A DNA stretch of 64,000 nt, from NCBI GenBank assembly GCA_017527205.1, contig JAFXQK010000060.1, forward strand, positions 1 through 64,000, written 5' to 3'. Position numbers and translations under genes: made by a program. The stretch is from Lachnospiraceae bacterium. Its GTDB lineage: Bacteria; Bacillota; Clostridia; Lachnospirales; Lachnospiraceae. Below the pieces are notes generated by a model that was given only the letters and a program-made list of their open reading frames with translations, did no database searches and was not told where the DNA came from. This document shows positions 16,823 to 26,203 of this stretch, in pieces (the first letter of the stretch is position 1; every line of letters starts with the position of its first letter).

Positions 16823-18334
16823 ATGCAGGGTAGTAGCTTGCTGCAAATGCATCACATAGAAAAAAGATTCCCTGGAGTTTTGGCATTAAATGGTGTTGAT
16901 TTCGAACTTAGAAAGGGAGAGATCCATGCACTCATGGGGGAAAACGGAGCGGGAAAATCTACGCTGATCAAGGTCCTTACCGGTGTGTATCAGAAGGACG
17001 GCGGCGAGATTGTTGTAGACGGAGAAAGTGTATCCATTCGATCACCGCAGGATGCGCAAAATAAGGGAATTAGTACGGTTTATCAGGAGATCACGTTATG
17101 CCCGAATCTTACGGTTGCCGAGAACATGTTTATTGGTCGTGAGAGCGGTGCCTGGATAAGACAAAAACAATATGAAAAACGTGCGGATGAGCTTCTTGGC
17201 AGGCTTAAGATCCCTGCGCGGGGCGGCCAGCAGTTGGGAAGCTGTTCTCTGGCCGTTCAGCAGATGGTCGCAATTGCACGCGCCGTAGACATGAAGTGTA
17301 AGGTCCTGATTTTGGATGAACCGACTTCTTCTCTTGATGACAATGAGGTTAATATGCTGTTTGAGCTTATGAGAAGCTTAAAGAAGCAAGGCGTTGGAAT
17401 TATTTTTGTTACACACTTTTTGGAACAGGTGTATGCGGTGAGCGACCGCATAACGGTGCTCAGGAACGGTGAATTAGTGGGCGAGTATCTGACGGAGGAG
17501 CTGCCTCAGGTGGAGCTTGTCGCAAAGATGATCGGTAAGGAGCTTGACGAATTGAGTTCCCTAAAGGAGGTGGACGAGAAAAAGACAAAGGAGCAGGCTG
17601 TTCTTTATGAAGCAAAGGGACTATCCAGCACGGAAGCACTGCCATTTGACTTTAAGATTCGCAAAGGAGAAGTAAATGGATTCACGGGTCTGCTTGGATC
17701 GGGACGAAGTGAAAGTGTGAGAGCAATTTTTGGCGCCGACAAGGTAACGGGTGGTGAGGTAAGGATGAAAGGACAATCCGCAAAGATTTCGCGTCCGATT
17801 GATGCGATGAAAGCTGGAATTGGCTATCTGGCTGAGGACAGAAAGAGAGACGGAATCATTGCGGAACTAAGCGTGCGGGAGAATATCATTCTTGCCTTGC
17901 AGGTCCTGAATGGTTTCTTTAAGCCAATCAGCCGCAGTGAGTCGGAAGCCTTTGCGGATGAATATATTAAGGTTCTGAACATAAAAACGGCGAGCCGTGA
18001 AACCCCTGTGGGTTCTCTTAGTGGCGGTAATCAGCAGAAGGTTATTTTGGCCAGATGGCTGCTTACACACCCGGATTACTTAATACTTGACGAGCCGACC
18101 AGAGGCATCGACGTTGGGACGAAGCTGGAGATTCAAAAGCTCGTTCTGAAGCTTGCTGAGGAAGGTGTCAGCGTCACCTTTATTTCTTCCGAGGTCGAGG
18201 AGATGCTTCGTACCTGTAGTCGTCTGATCGTTATGCGCGACAGGCATATCGTAGGAGAATTAAAGGGCGACGAACTGAATCAGGAGCAGGTTATGAGAAC
18301 GATTGCAGGAGGTGACGCTAAGAATGGACAATAA
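16823..18334 (+). CDS. Sugar ABC transporter, double ATPase subunit (YtfR/MglA-like)
   Basis: A 503-residue ATPase with two nucleotide-binding halves. First half: Walker A GENGAGKST at about 39-47 and Walker B VLILDEPTSSLD, with a signature helix SLAVQQMVAIARA in place of LSGGQ. Second half: degenerate Walker A GLLGSGRSESVRA, but an intact signature SLSGGNQQKVILARWL and DEPTRGIDVGT. This mix is usual for the ribose/galactofuranose family. AGGAGG precedes the ATG. It powers the two permeases downstream, the first of which overlaps its end by 11 bases. Confidence 0.93.
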   Translation: MQGSSLLQMHHIEKRFPGVLALNGVDFELRKGEIHALMGENGAGKSTLIKVLTGVYQKDGGEIVVDGESVSIRSPQDAQNKGISTVYQEITLCPNLTVAENMFIGRESGAWIRQKQYEKRADELLGRLKIPARGGQQLGSCSLAVQQMVAIARAVDMKCKVLILDEPTSSLDDNEVNMLFELMRSLKKQGVGIIFVTHFLEQVYAVSDRITVLRNGELVGEYLTEELPQVELVAKMIGKELDELSSLKEVDEKKTKEQAVLYEAKGLSSTEALPFDFKIRKGEVNGFTGLLGSGRSESVRAIFGADKVTGGEVRMKGQSAKISRPIDAMKAGIGYLAEDRKRDGIIAELSVRENIILALQVLNGFFKPISRSESEAFADEYIKVLNIKTASRETPVGSLSGGNQQKVILARWLLTHPDYLILDEPTRGIDVGTKLEIQKLVLKLAEEGVSVTFISSEVEEMLRTCSRLIVMRDRHIVGELKGDELNQEQVMRTIAGGDAKNGQ

Positions 18335-19403
18335 ATCAAAAAAGGTATTTGGGCTAAATCTTGGGCAGCTTACCATTCCAATCATAGCCATTTGCCTGCT
18401 CGTAATCTTTAATCTAATCAGGGATCCTGGCTTCTTTGCCATAGAAATTACGCATAATAACGATGGCAATGCCGTGCTCGCCGGGAATCTGATCAGTATC
18501 ATTAATGCAGCCAGTGAGCTGGCTATTTTGGCAATCGGCATGACGCTGGTAACGGCTGCTTGCGGAGGACAGGACATCAGTGTTGGTGCGGCGGCAGCCA
18601 TTGCCGGAAGCACTTTTGTGAAGATTTTGAAGACTCCTGAAACCATTAACGGGTGGACCGTATTGTTGGCATTCCTATGTGCCTGCATTGTGGCAATGAT
18701 TTTTGGATCCTTTAATGGTACGCTGGTTGCGGTTTTCAAAATACAGCCGATGATCGCGACGCTGATTCTTTATACTTGCGGACGATCCATCGCATACTGG
18801 ATCAACGGAGGCGCGACGCCTACCGTTGAGAGCCCGATTATCAAGGCGATTGGCAGTAATATACCCGGAATGCCAATTCCTACGCCTGTGTTGATTGTCA
18901 TTGGGGTCGCCATTTTGTTTAAGCTGTTATTCCACTTTACGTCTTTGGAATTGTTTACGCAATCCGTGGGAATTAATGGGAGCGCGGCTCGGCTAAACGG
19001 CATTAACTCGACCTTCATCAAGCTGCTTTCCTTTATTATCCTAGGCGTTTGCGTAGCCTTTTCAGGATGCATAGGAGTTAGCAGATTGGGACTCATCAAT
19101 CACGAAACACTGTTGCTCGACGTGGAAATGGATACAATTCTTGCGGTTGCCATTGGCGGAAACAGTCTGGGCGGCGGAAAATTTAAGATCAGCGGAAGCA
19201 TCATTGGTGCCTACGTGATCCAGATGCTGACCATTACGTTATATGCCATGAAGGTTTCTTCCACGGACGTAAAAGCATACAAGGCTATCGTGATCGTGTT
19301 ATTGGTTGTAATTGGTTCGCCCGTGATTAAAGCGAAATTTGCAAAGCTTATGTCTCGCGTGAAAATGAATCAGACTAGAGTATCAACGAAAGGAGCGGAA
19401 TAA
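18324..19403 (+). CDS. Sugar ABC transporter permease (YtfT-like)
   Basis: A 359-residue membrane protein of the ribose/galactofuranose permease family with eight to ten hydrophobic segments. Signature stretches are ISIINAASELAILAIGMTLVTAACGGQDISVGAAAAIAG, a YtfT-like glycine-rich start of the third segment, and AVAIGGNSLGGGKFKISGSIIGA near the end. The start is ATG at 18324 with AGGAGG inside the end of the ATPase gene. It forms the pore with the next gene product, whose start overlaps its stop by one base. Confidence 0.92.
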   Translation: MDNKSKKVFGLNLGQLTIPIIAICLLVIFNLIRDPGFFAIEITHNNDGNAVLAGNLISIINAASELAILAIGMTLVTAACGGQDISVGAAAAIAGSTFVKILKTPETINGWTVLLAFLCACIVAMIFGSFNGTLVAVFKIQPMIATLILYTCGRSIAYWINGGATPTVESPIIKAIGSNIPGMPIPTPVLIVIGVAILFKLLFHFTSLELFTQSVGINGSAARLNGINSTFIKLLSFIILGVCVAFSGCIGVSRLGLINHETLLLDVEMDTILAVAIGGNSLGGGKFKISGSIIGAYVIQMLTITLYAMKVSSTDVKAYKAIVIVLLVVIGSPVIKAKFAKLMSRVKMNQTRVSTKGAE

Positions 19404-20434
19404 TGAAAAAGAAAAATGATTTTCGAAGAGAGCCGCTTACGGATACTCAGCTTTTGATGACAATTACGATTTGTATTTTTGTGGCAATGTATCTGATGGC
19501 CATGATCTTGCTAGGCGGCGGATTTTTGCACGCCCAGCAGGTATTTGACATGCTGAATGATAATGCGAGCCTAATCATCGTATCCTGTGGCTTAACAATC
19601 GTCATGATTGGCGGAGGCATTGACATTAGTGTTGGTGCCGTTACCTCTCTGGTGGTAATGAGCTGCGTTCTGTACTTGAACGCCGGAGGTAACATCTTTG
19701 TTTCCGTTTTGATCGCGTTAGGTATTGGCCTTGCCTTCGGACTGGTACATGGTTTCCTTATCAGTTATTTGGAAATTCAGCCATTCATCGTGACGCTTGC
19801 AGGCATGTTCTTTGCAAGAGGTATGACAACCATACTTTCCGTTAACCCTCAGAAGGCAGAGCATGAAGGGTTTAAGGCACTTCGTGACGTGAAGATTGAG
19901 ATTCCCTGGCTTGGATATACGGCAAAAAACGGGAACCTGATTCCGGCCCGCATGGAGCTCGGCGTCGTGGTGGCGATCGCTTGTTTAATCCTGATCTTTA
20001 TTCTGCTGCAATTCCTTCGCCTTGGCCGAAATTTTTATGCCATGGGTGGAAATCAGCAAAGCGCACTGATGCTTGGCATCAACGTAAAGAAAACTCGTTT
20101 TATGAGTTACGTGATCAGTGGTCTGCTCAGCGGAATTTCAGGATATGTTTTCCTGATGCATACGGGAGCCGGAAATGCAACAAACGCTGCAGGCATGGAA
20201 ATGAATGCCATTGCATCTTCCATTATCGGCGGGACGTTACTTACCGGTGGCGTGGGTAACGTGATCGGAACCTTCTTTGGTACGTTGACGCTGACAACCA
20301 TAAAAAAGATCGTAGTCTCCAGCGGATTGAATCAGCCCTGGTGGCAGAGCATCACGACGGGCGGAATGCTGTGCTTCTTCATTCTTCTGCAAAGTGTTGT
20401 ATTAGGGCGCAGGGCCAAGAAAAAAAAGGCATAG
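19403..20434 (+). CDS. Sugar ABC transporter permease (YjfF-like)
   Basis: A 343-residue membrane protein, the second permease of the pair. It has the family block LIIVSCGLTIVMIGGGIDISVGAVTSLV, YLEIQPFIVTLAGMFFARGMTT and ASSIIGGTLLTGGVGNVIGTFFG. The presence of two different permeases with one double ATPase is the layout of the galactofuranose (ytf/yjf) importer rather than of ribose systems. The start overlaps the upstream stop (TAATG). A strong terminator follows. Confidence 0.92.
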   Translation: MKKKNDFRREPLTDTQLLMTITICIFVAMYLMAMILLGGGFLHAQQVFDMLNDNASLIIVSCGLTIVMIGGGIDISVGAVTSLVVMSCVLYLNAGGNIFVSVLIALGIGLAFGLVHGFLISYLEIQPFIVTLAGMFFARGMTTILSVNPQKAEHEGFKALRDVKIEIPWLGYTAKNGNLIPARMELGVVVAIACLILIFILLQFLRLGRNFYAMGGNQQSALMLGINVKKTRFMSYVISGLLSGISGYVFLMHTGAGNATNAAGMEMNAIASSIIGGTLLTGGVGNVIGTFFGTLTLTTIKKIVVSSGLNQPWWQSITTGGMLCFFILLQSVVLGRRAKKKKA

Positions 20435-20460
20435 GTTTGAACCATAAACTCATAGAGAAA

Positions 20461-20492
20461 AAGCACTCGCAAACAAGTGAGTGCTTTTTTTG
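20461..20492 (+). terminator. Terminator of the sugar transport operon
   Basis: AAGCACTC (20461-20468) pairs with GAGTGCTT (20479-20486), followed by a run of T. Confidence 0.88.
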
Positions 20493-20565
20493 TGGAAAAA
20501 CCTTGTAAAAAAACTTTATCTAGAGAGAAAAATGTATTATGATAAAAATAGAGGAGGTGATCGAC

Positions 20566-20700
20566 ATGCAGGATAAAGCATTGGAAAGTTATTCTATCGA
20601 AGAAATTACTGAGCTTTTGCAGAAAAATGTTTTTGGACGCGTTGACAAAGCACTGTATTCCTCAAAGGAGAACGGCAGAAACAGGGTTACGTTGTTATAA
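20566..20700 (+). CDS. 44-residue protein resembling the tail of a GGDEF domain
   Basis: A short frame with an excellent ribosome site (GGAGGTGAT at 20552-20560, 5 bases before ATG). The product runs MQDKALESYSIEEITELL and ends GRVDKALYSSKENGRNRVTLL. The second half matches the conserved last helix of diguanylate cyclase GGDEF domains, usually ADKALYxAKxxGRNRV. No GGDEF signature or other part of the domain exists nearby. It is either the last scrap of a lost cyclase gene that kept a start by chance, or a real micro-protein that mimics the domain's C-terminus. It stands alone between a terminator and the HAD gene. Confidence 0.5.
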   Translation: MQDKALESYSIEEITELLQKNVFGRVDKALYSSKENGRNRVTLL

Positions 20701-20804
20701 CCATATGTTGAAGAGGCAGTGTAGAATTCTCTGGCATTTCATGAGCAATGCTGCCTTAAGGCATTCATAATGATAAATCGTAATTGGAGTAGGGATACAT
20801 TCGC

Positions 20805-21425
20805 ATGAAATGGATATTTTTTGATCTTGGAGCAACATTGGTTGATGAAAGTGACGTTTATAAAAGCCGATGTGAGTATGCGGTGAAACAATTAAACATG
20901 GAGATGGCTGAGTTTATAAGTAGGGTTTGTGAGGAAGCGAAAACTAGCCCGACCCCTATTGGGACGGCGGCCAGATCTTATGGAGTTGTCATGCCGGAAT
21001 GGGACAACAGTTTGGAAAAACTGTATGACGCGACGAAAAGCGTAATTTCCGGCTTGCATCGTAACTATAAGCTTGGCATTATTGCAAACCAGACATTAGG
21101 AACGCGGGAAAGAATTGATCATTGGGGGATCGGCAAATATTTCGACGTTGTTATGGCTTCAGCAGAAGCCGAATGTGCAAAGCCTGATCTTAAAATCTTC
21201 GAGATGGCTCTTCAAAAAGCAAATTGTGATCCGAAAGACGCCATCATGATCGGGGATCGGCTGGATAATGATATTATTCCGGCAAAGAAACTGGGAATGA
21301 AAACAGTATGGGTACGCCAAGGGTATGCGATCTATCAGAGCATAGATGACGATAGTAAAAGACCGGATTATATTGTTAATAACATAGAAGAGTTAATTGG
21401 TTTATTTGAGGAAAATAAGATTTAG
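20805..21425 (+). CDS. HAD-superfamily hydrolase
   Basis: A 206-residue cytoplasmic protein. HAD motif I is FDLGATLVDE: the nucleophile Asp6 is present but the usual second Asp is Gly, a variant seen in some HAD branches and one that makes a normal phosphatase mechanism uncertain. Motif II is IIANQ, motif III the Lys in AKPDLKIF, motif IV GDRLDNDI. A small helical cap follows motif I. The end (GMKTVWVRQGYA) fits the C1-capped group. It probably removes phosphate from a small metabolite, but the substrate is unknown. It ends 114 bases before the GH74-like gene. Confidence 0.8.
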   Translation: MKWIFFDLGATLVDESDVYKSRCEYAVKQLNMEMAEFISRVCEEAKTSPTPIGTAARSYGVVMPEWDNSLEKLYDATKSVISGLHRNYKLGIIANQTLGTRERIDHWGIGKYFDVVMASAEAECAKPDLKIFEMALQKANCDPKDAIMIGDRLDNDIIPAKKLGMKTVWVRQGYAIYQSIDDDSKRPDYIVNNIEELIGLFEENKI

Positions 21426-21539
21426 AATCGAAGTTACGTGATGCAATTACGGACATCGAAACATATCCGGACGTAAACTGTGGCAATCTGCGGTTCAACC
21501 AAGGGATAAAAATGCCGCGAAGCAGAGAAAGGGACATCT

Positions 21540-23900
21540 ATGGAGAATGCGAATTACGTAACGGAGCAGTTGGAGTATCGCTATCAGAACGCACCGATTC
21601 TGGGAGGCGGTTATGTCACGGGATTTGTCTTTGAACCAGCCGTCAAGGGCATGTTATATTTACGCACGGACATTGGCGGTGCGTATCGCTTTGATCCTTG
21701 GGATCAGAAGTGGAAAAGCTTATGCGACAGCGTGACGGCAGAGGATAAGGCAGAGACCTATCCCATAGCCATTGCAGTAAATCCAAGGCATCCGGGAATG
21801 CTTTATATGGCGAGCGGTGATTGGCGTGAAGAACATGGATGGTTTTCGGTTTCAGAGGATTATGGGAAGCACTTTCGGCGCTTTGCGCTGCCCATGAAGG
21901 TTCATGGAAATCTACCGGGGCGCGGAACGGGGTATCGTTTGATCCTGGATCGTCAGAAGGAGGACATACTTTACTTTGCAAGTCAGACCTCTGGACTTTG
22001 GAGGACGAGAAACGCTGGGGAAACCTGGGAAAAGCTATCGGGCATGCGGGAGAATTTTTTAACCTTTGTCGGACAAAGTGATGACGGTACGGTTTTATTT
22101 GTCGGAGCTGCAGGAGTTACGGAACAAAAGGAGCACATGGAGGCAGGCCCTGCATTATATGCTTCCAAAGATGGCGGGGAAACCTTTGAGACGCTTTGGC
22201 AGCCGGAATATCATGGACCCAGGGTGAATTTACTGATGGGGCCGGTCGCACAGCGTTATGCCACGGATGATCAATATCTTTACGTAACATATGCAGGCAG
22301 GTGTGAAGCCTTTTTTATGCCGGAACTTGGGTATAGCTGCGACGCGGGAAAGGTGACAGATGGTCATGTCGTGCGCTATGAACTGAAAACCTTCGAGGCA
22401 AAGGATATCACGCCTGCGTGGGAGGAAAAGAGTATCCCTGATCATCCGGGAGCTTCTGAGGCGTGTCTGCATCTGGGATATTCAGGAATTGACGTTTGCA
22501 GAAAGCAGCCCGGACTTGTCGTATGTACCACGATTCGAAAAAACGGAGGCAACAGTATTTATCGATCCATGGACCATGGAGAGACATGGACGGAGATTTT
22601 GCATGATCTGGACGTAGGGAGGCTTGTCTTCAGGGCTTCCTACATGCAACCGAGGTTCAATGGGAATCGTTCTCTCATCCACTGGATGACGGATTTTAAG
22701 ATTGACCCTGACGATCCAGGGCAGGGTTGGTTTAACACGGGAACGGGAGTGTTTCGTACAAGGAATCTCTTGGATGATATTGTAGCTTTTTCTGATTGGT
22801 CAGATGGCATTGAGGAGACGGTACACCTAAATGTCTATGCGCCGCCAAAGGGCGATGTCTTATTAATCGACATTCTTGGCGATTTGGGAGGCTTCGCTTT
22901 CAGGGATTTGACAAAGCCCTGTGAGAATTCCTTCGCGGATGCAGACGGGAACCGGTATATCACATGCCTGAATGCAGATTATTCGGATTTGGATCCCAAT
23001 TTGGTTGCGGTGACGCCGCGAGGAAATTGGACGGGGCATACCAAGGGTGGTGTCATCCTGTCAAAGGATAATTGTAGGACCTTCGAGCGTTTGCCTATGC
23101 CGTTTGGACTTAGCGATGCGTTGGATGAAGCTCTGAGGCAGATGGAGCGGCCTAACGTCAATAGTGGCTGGATTGCCATGTCGCCGGACGGGAAAAAGCT
23201 TGTCTGGTCCATTGCCAAGTGGAATCGATTGCCGATAGGACTCGTGATTTCCAGTCAGGATGGAGGAGAGAGCTTTACGCCAACGCGAGTCTATGATCTG
23301 GCGGGGAAGGAAAAGAAGGATGGTGGGCTTAAGGTTTTTTCTGACCGCATGAATAGCAACCTCTTTTATGGCTTTGGCGAGAAATCACAGATCTACCTGA
23401 GCGCAGACTGCGGAAAAACATTTTATCAGTTCCCGGCAGAGGGCCTGGATCAGGAGATAAACTTTAGCATTGTGGACAGCGCAAATCCCGTGGAGATCCG
23501 GGGAGAGAGCGGAAGAAGCGGCGTGTTTTATTTCGCAGCGGGAGCGAAGGGCCTTTGGCGCATGGAAGTATTGCAAAAGGATGGTAAATGCCTGTGTAAG
23601 CGTCTGGGGGATCCTAAAGATTTGTTTTATCACGTGGGACTCGGCCTGCTTAGGGAAAAGGGCGATTATTTCACGGAAGAGAAGGCCTTGTATGTCTCTG
23701 CCAACATTGGCGGAAGGTATGGATTTTATCGGTCACTGGATCAGGGAAGAAGTTTGCAAAAGCTGAATCATGACTGGCAGTGTTTTGGAGACGTTAACAG
23801 CATTGATGGCGATAAGAGAGTGTTTGGAAGATTCTTTATCGGTACCGGGAGCAGAGGGGTACTGTATGGAGAACCGGTATATGAAGAAAGAAAACCGTGA
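21540..23900 (+). CDS. GH74-like beta-propeller protein, intracellular
   Basis: A 786-residue protein matching family GH74 (xyloglucan-active) propellers. The start reads APILGGGYVTGFVFEP then YLRTDIGGAYRFD, with Asp44 where the family has a catalytic Asp. Repeated Asp-box-like turns occur (SEDYGKHF, TRNAGETWEKL, SKDGGETF, SMDHGETW, SQDGGESF, SADCGKTF, SLDQGRSL). The block WMTDFKIDPDDPGQGWFNTGTG at about 381-402 parallels the conserved second catalytic region. Known GH74 enzymes are mostly secreted; this one has no signal peptide or dockerin, so it probably acts on imported oligosaccharides. It stands without transport genes, and a different sialidase-like role cannot be excluded. Confidence 0.75.
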   Translation: MENANYVTEQLEYRYQNAPILGGGYVTGFVFEPAVKGMLYLRTDIGGAYRFDPWDQKWKSLCDSVTAEDKAETYPIAIAVNPRHPGMLYMASGDWREEHGWFSVSEDYGKHFRRFALPMKVHGNLPGRGTGYRLILDRQKEDILYFASQTSGLWRTRNAGETWEKLSGMRENFLTFVGQSDDGTVLFVGAAGVTEQKEHMEAGPALYASKDGGETFETLWQPEYHGPRVNLLMGPVAQRYATDDQYLYVTYAGRCEAFFMPELGYSCDAGKVTDGHVVRYELKTFEAKDITPAWEEKSIPDHPGASEACLHLGYSGIDVCRKQPGLVVCTTIRKNGGNSIYRSMDHGETWTEILHDLDVGRLVFRASYMQPRFNGNRSLIHWMTDFKIDPDDPGQGWFNTGTGVFRTRNLLDDIVAFSDWSDGIEETVHLNVYAPPKGDVLLIDILGDLGGFAFRDLTKPCENSFADADGNRYITCLNADYSDLDPNLVAVTPRGNWTGHTKGGVILSKDNCRTFERLPMPFGLSDALDEALRQMERPNVNSGWIAMSPDGKKLVWSIAKWNRLPIGLVISSQDGGESFTPTRVYDLAGKEKKDGGLKVFSDRMNSNLFYGFGEKSQIYLSADCGKTFYQFPAEGLDQEINFSIVDSANPVEIRGESGRSGVFYFAAGAKGLWRMEVLQKDGKCLCKRLGDPKDLFYHVGLGLLREKGDYFTEEKALYVSANIGGRYGFYRSLDQGRSLQKLNHDWQCFGDVNSIDGDKRVFGRFFIGTGSRGVLYGEPVYEERKP

Positions 23901-23944
23901 CTTCCGAATGGGAGCGGATGAAATTGTGAGGGGATGAACCTGCC

Positions 23945-24715
23945 ATGGAAATATCGAATCAGATCAAGGTGCTGATGATAGATGATGACGAACTGATCGC
24001 CAGGTCTACGTCAGATTATTTTAATATTTTGGGTGTCAAAACGACCTATGTTACCAGCTTTGACGCGGCAGTGGACTTTTTGGAAAAACATGAGGTTTCG
24101 CTATTACTTCTTGACATTAATCTTGGCGAGCGGTCAGGTTTTGAACTGTGCCGGATGGTGCGGGAAAGCTATGACATGCCCATCTTTTTTATCAGCGCGC
24201 GAACCAGTGATGATGACATTTTGATTGCACTAAACATTGGCGGTGATGATTATATTAAAAAACCTTATACGTTGAACATCCTGTTTGCAAAGGTCAAGGC
24301 AGTGCTGGAGCGCTATGAAAAAGCGCGGGAGGCGGCAAGGCAGGCAGCCGCTGGCCAGACAGTAAAGCGGATGGCGGAGATGGCTGACGGGCGGATCATG
24401 ATTCGAAAGGATCTATATCTGGACACGGCCATGCATAAGCTAGTGAATTGTGGAAAACAGGAAGAACTTCGGGCAATGGAGTATAAGCTTTTGCTTTATC
24501 TTTTGGAAAATGCGGGAAGGGTCGTTACCAGGGACGAGCTTTTAGACAATGTCTGGGGCGATGAGAATACCTGCGACGGAACGATTACGGTCCATGTCAG
24601 ACACATTCGGGAAAAAGTCGAACCAGATCCCAAAAATCCGGAGATTATTAAGACGGCATATGGGGTAGGGTACGTGGTCGAAAAATCAGCCCTTTGGTCA
24701 GGAGCAAATGAATGA
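23945..24715 (+). CDS. OmpR-type response regulator
   Basis: A 256-residue regulator. The receiver has the acidic pocket DDDE at 13-16, phospho-acceptor Asp57 in LLLLDINLGERSG and Lys in YIKKPY. A 45-residue Ala/Arg-rich linker is longer than usual. The winged-helix DNA-binding domain is at about 155-248 (AMEYKLLLYLLENAGRVVTRDELLDNVWG, VHVRHIREKVEPDP, TAYGVGYV). It overlaps the kinase gene by four bases (ATGA) and very likely controls the ABC exporter operon starting at 26204. Confidence 0.93.
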   Translation: MEISNQIKVLMIDDDELIARSTSDYFNILGVKTTYVTSFDAAVDFLEKHEVSLLLLDINLGERSGFELCRMVRESYDMPIFFISARTSDDDILIALNIGGDDYIKKPYTLNILFAKVKAVLERYEKAREAARQAAAGQTVKRMAEMADGRIMIRKDLYLDTAMHKLVNCGKQEELRAMEYKLLLYLLENAGRVVTRDELLDNVWGDENTCDGTITVHVRHIREKVEPDPKNPEIIKTAYGVGYVVEKSALWSGANE

Positions 24716-26067
24716 AAACCTACTTCAAAATGATAGGCGTTTTTGCAACGCTGTTTGTGATTGCCATGGTGGTGTTCCTTGTGATCACTAGGAATACGCA
24801 AGCGAAATCCCATGAAGTGTCAGGAGAGACGATCGCACTGTTGCATCGCCTCGCGAAGATCGCCGAAGAATGTCCAGATGACCTTACGGTCCTTGATAAC
24901 GAGAAGTATGAGGTGTCGTACGTCATTACGGATCTGTCCAATCATTTGCTGTATGCGCATGCGGGCAAGGAGATCCCGGAAGACGAGATTTCGGTTGAAA
25001 ACGCCATACAAAAGCGCTACCCCTATTTATATTTGTTTGATGGATCGAAGGCTTGGGGAGTGATCGTGCTACTTGATGGCGGGACAAAGGCGTATCAGGC
25101 ACTAACGTGGCATCTTGCAGTAGCCATCGGTATCCTGTGTCTTTTACTCATCACGGGGATGATCGGGTATGGGTTGTATGTTCGCAAAAACATTATTGTT
25201 CCTTTCACAAACATGAAAGGCTTCGCAGCAAAGGTGGCACAGGGAAAGCTGGACGAGCCACTTGCGATGGATCAAGGCAATATATTTGGCGCTTTTACCG
25301 AGAGCTTTGACATTATGAGGGAAGAGCTGGCGGCATCAAAGGAGCGGGAGCTCCTGCTTCAGAAAAAAGAGCGGGAGCTGGTTGCCTCCTTAAGTCATGA
25401 CCTGAAAACGCCAGTGACGGGAATTCAGGTGACGGCAGAGCTCATGCAGATGCGGATATCCGTAAAAAAAGAAGGAGAGAGCGCTTCGAATCATGGCGAC
25501 ATTACATTTACGCAGGAAGAACTGAGCATGCTCTCGGCAGATGCGGAGGGGATTCGCGGCAAGGCCGACCAGATCGCAACGCTACTTAGCGACCTCTTTA
25601 CGACAACGCTAGATGACCTTGGAGAGTTCAAGGTAAAGTGTCAGGATGAGGATTCCAGGAGCCTTGGCGACATCGTGAAGGGCTTTGATGACAGGAATCT
25701 CGCCGTGCTGGGAGAGATTCCAGCCGTTATCATCAATATCGACAAGAAATGCATGTCGCAGGTCATTGGAAACATTATTTCCAATTCCTACAAATATGCC
25801 AATACGAAAATCGAAGTGGACTTTCGCATCTCAGAGCGCTTCCTGGAGATGCAGATCCGGGATCACGGTCCCGGCGTTCCCTCGGGAGAGCTTGACCTAA
25901 TCACCAATAAGTTCTACCGTGGTAAAGACTGGGAAAATTCCGGAAAGGACGGTCATGGCCTCGGCCTGTACATCGCGAAAACGCTGATGCAAAAGATGAA
26001 TGGAGACCTCATTGCGGAGAGCGACGGCGACGGACTATCCATCACGCTGGTCATTCCCATGAGTTAG
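24712..26067 (+). CDS. Sensor histidine kinase with small extracytoplasmic sensor
   Basis: A 451-residue kinase. Membrane segments at about 8-25 and 132-157 flank a sensor of about 105 residues. HAMP (FTNMKGFAAKVAQGKLDEPL), then HisKA with the phospho-acceptor in ASLSHDLKTPVTGIQ, an unusually long stretch between the two HisKA helices (KKEGESASNHGDITFTQEE), then the ATPase domain (NIISNSYKYAN, IRDHGPGVP, GKDGHGLGLYIAK). The sensor is larger than the tiny loop of bacitracin-type BceS kinases, so it may sense its ligand directly. Confidence 0.92.
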   Translation: MKTYFKMIGVFATLFVIAMVVFLVITRNTQAKSHEVSGETIALLHRLAKIAEECPDDLTVLDNEKYEVSYVITDLSNHLLYAHAGKEIPEDEISVENAIQKRYPYLYLFDGSKAWGVIVLLDGGTKAYQALTWHLAVAIGILCLLLITGMIGYGLYVRKNIIVPFTNMKGFAAKVAQGKLDEPLAMDQGNIFGAFTESFDIMREELAASKERELLLQKKERELVASLSHDLKTPVTGIQVTAELMQMRISVKKEGESASNHGDITFTQEELSMLSADAEGIRGKADQIATLLSDLFTTTLDDLGEFKVKCQDEDSRSLGDIVKGFDDRNLAVLGEIPAVIINIDKKCMSQVIGNIISNSYKYANTKIEVDFRISERFLEMQIRDHGPGVPSGELDLITNKFYRGKDWENSGKDGHGLGLYIAKTLMQKMNGDLIAESDGDGLSITLVIPMS

Positions 26068-26081
26068 CGATTTAAGAAGTT

Positions 26082-26136
26082 TTTAACATTTTTACAATTT
26101 TGATTTAAGGATGTTTTTTTCGAAGTCATATATAAT
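26082..26136 (+). promoter_or_regulatory. Probable regulated promoter of the ABC exporter operon
   Basis: A TATAAT (26131-26136) lacks a good -35 element. The A+T-rich stretch before it contains TTTTTAACATTTTTACAATTTT, in which TTAACA and TTTACA lie about 9 bases apart, i.e. roughly one helix turn, as in OmpR-family operators. An activated promoter controlled by the preceding regulator is inferred. Confidence 0.4.
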
Positions 26137-26203
26137 GCACTTAAGCTGATCGAGAAACCATGATGAAGCGCGGTAAGATTCGATCACGGAAAGGGTATTG
26201 TAT

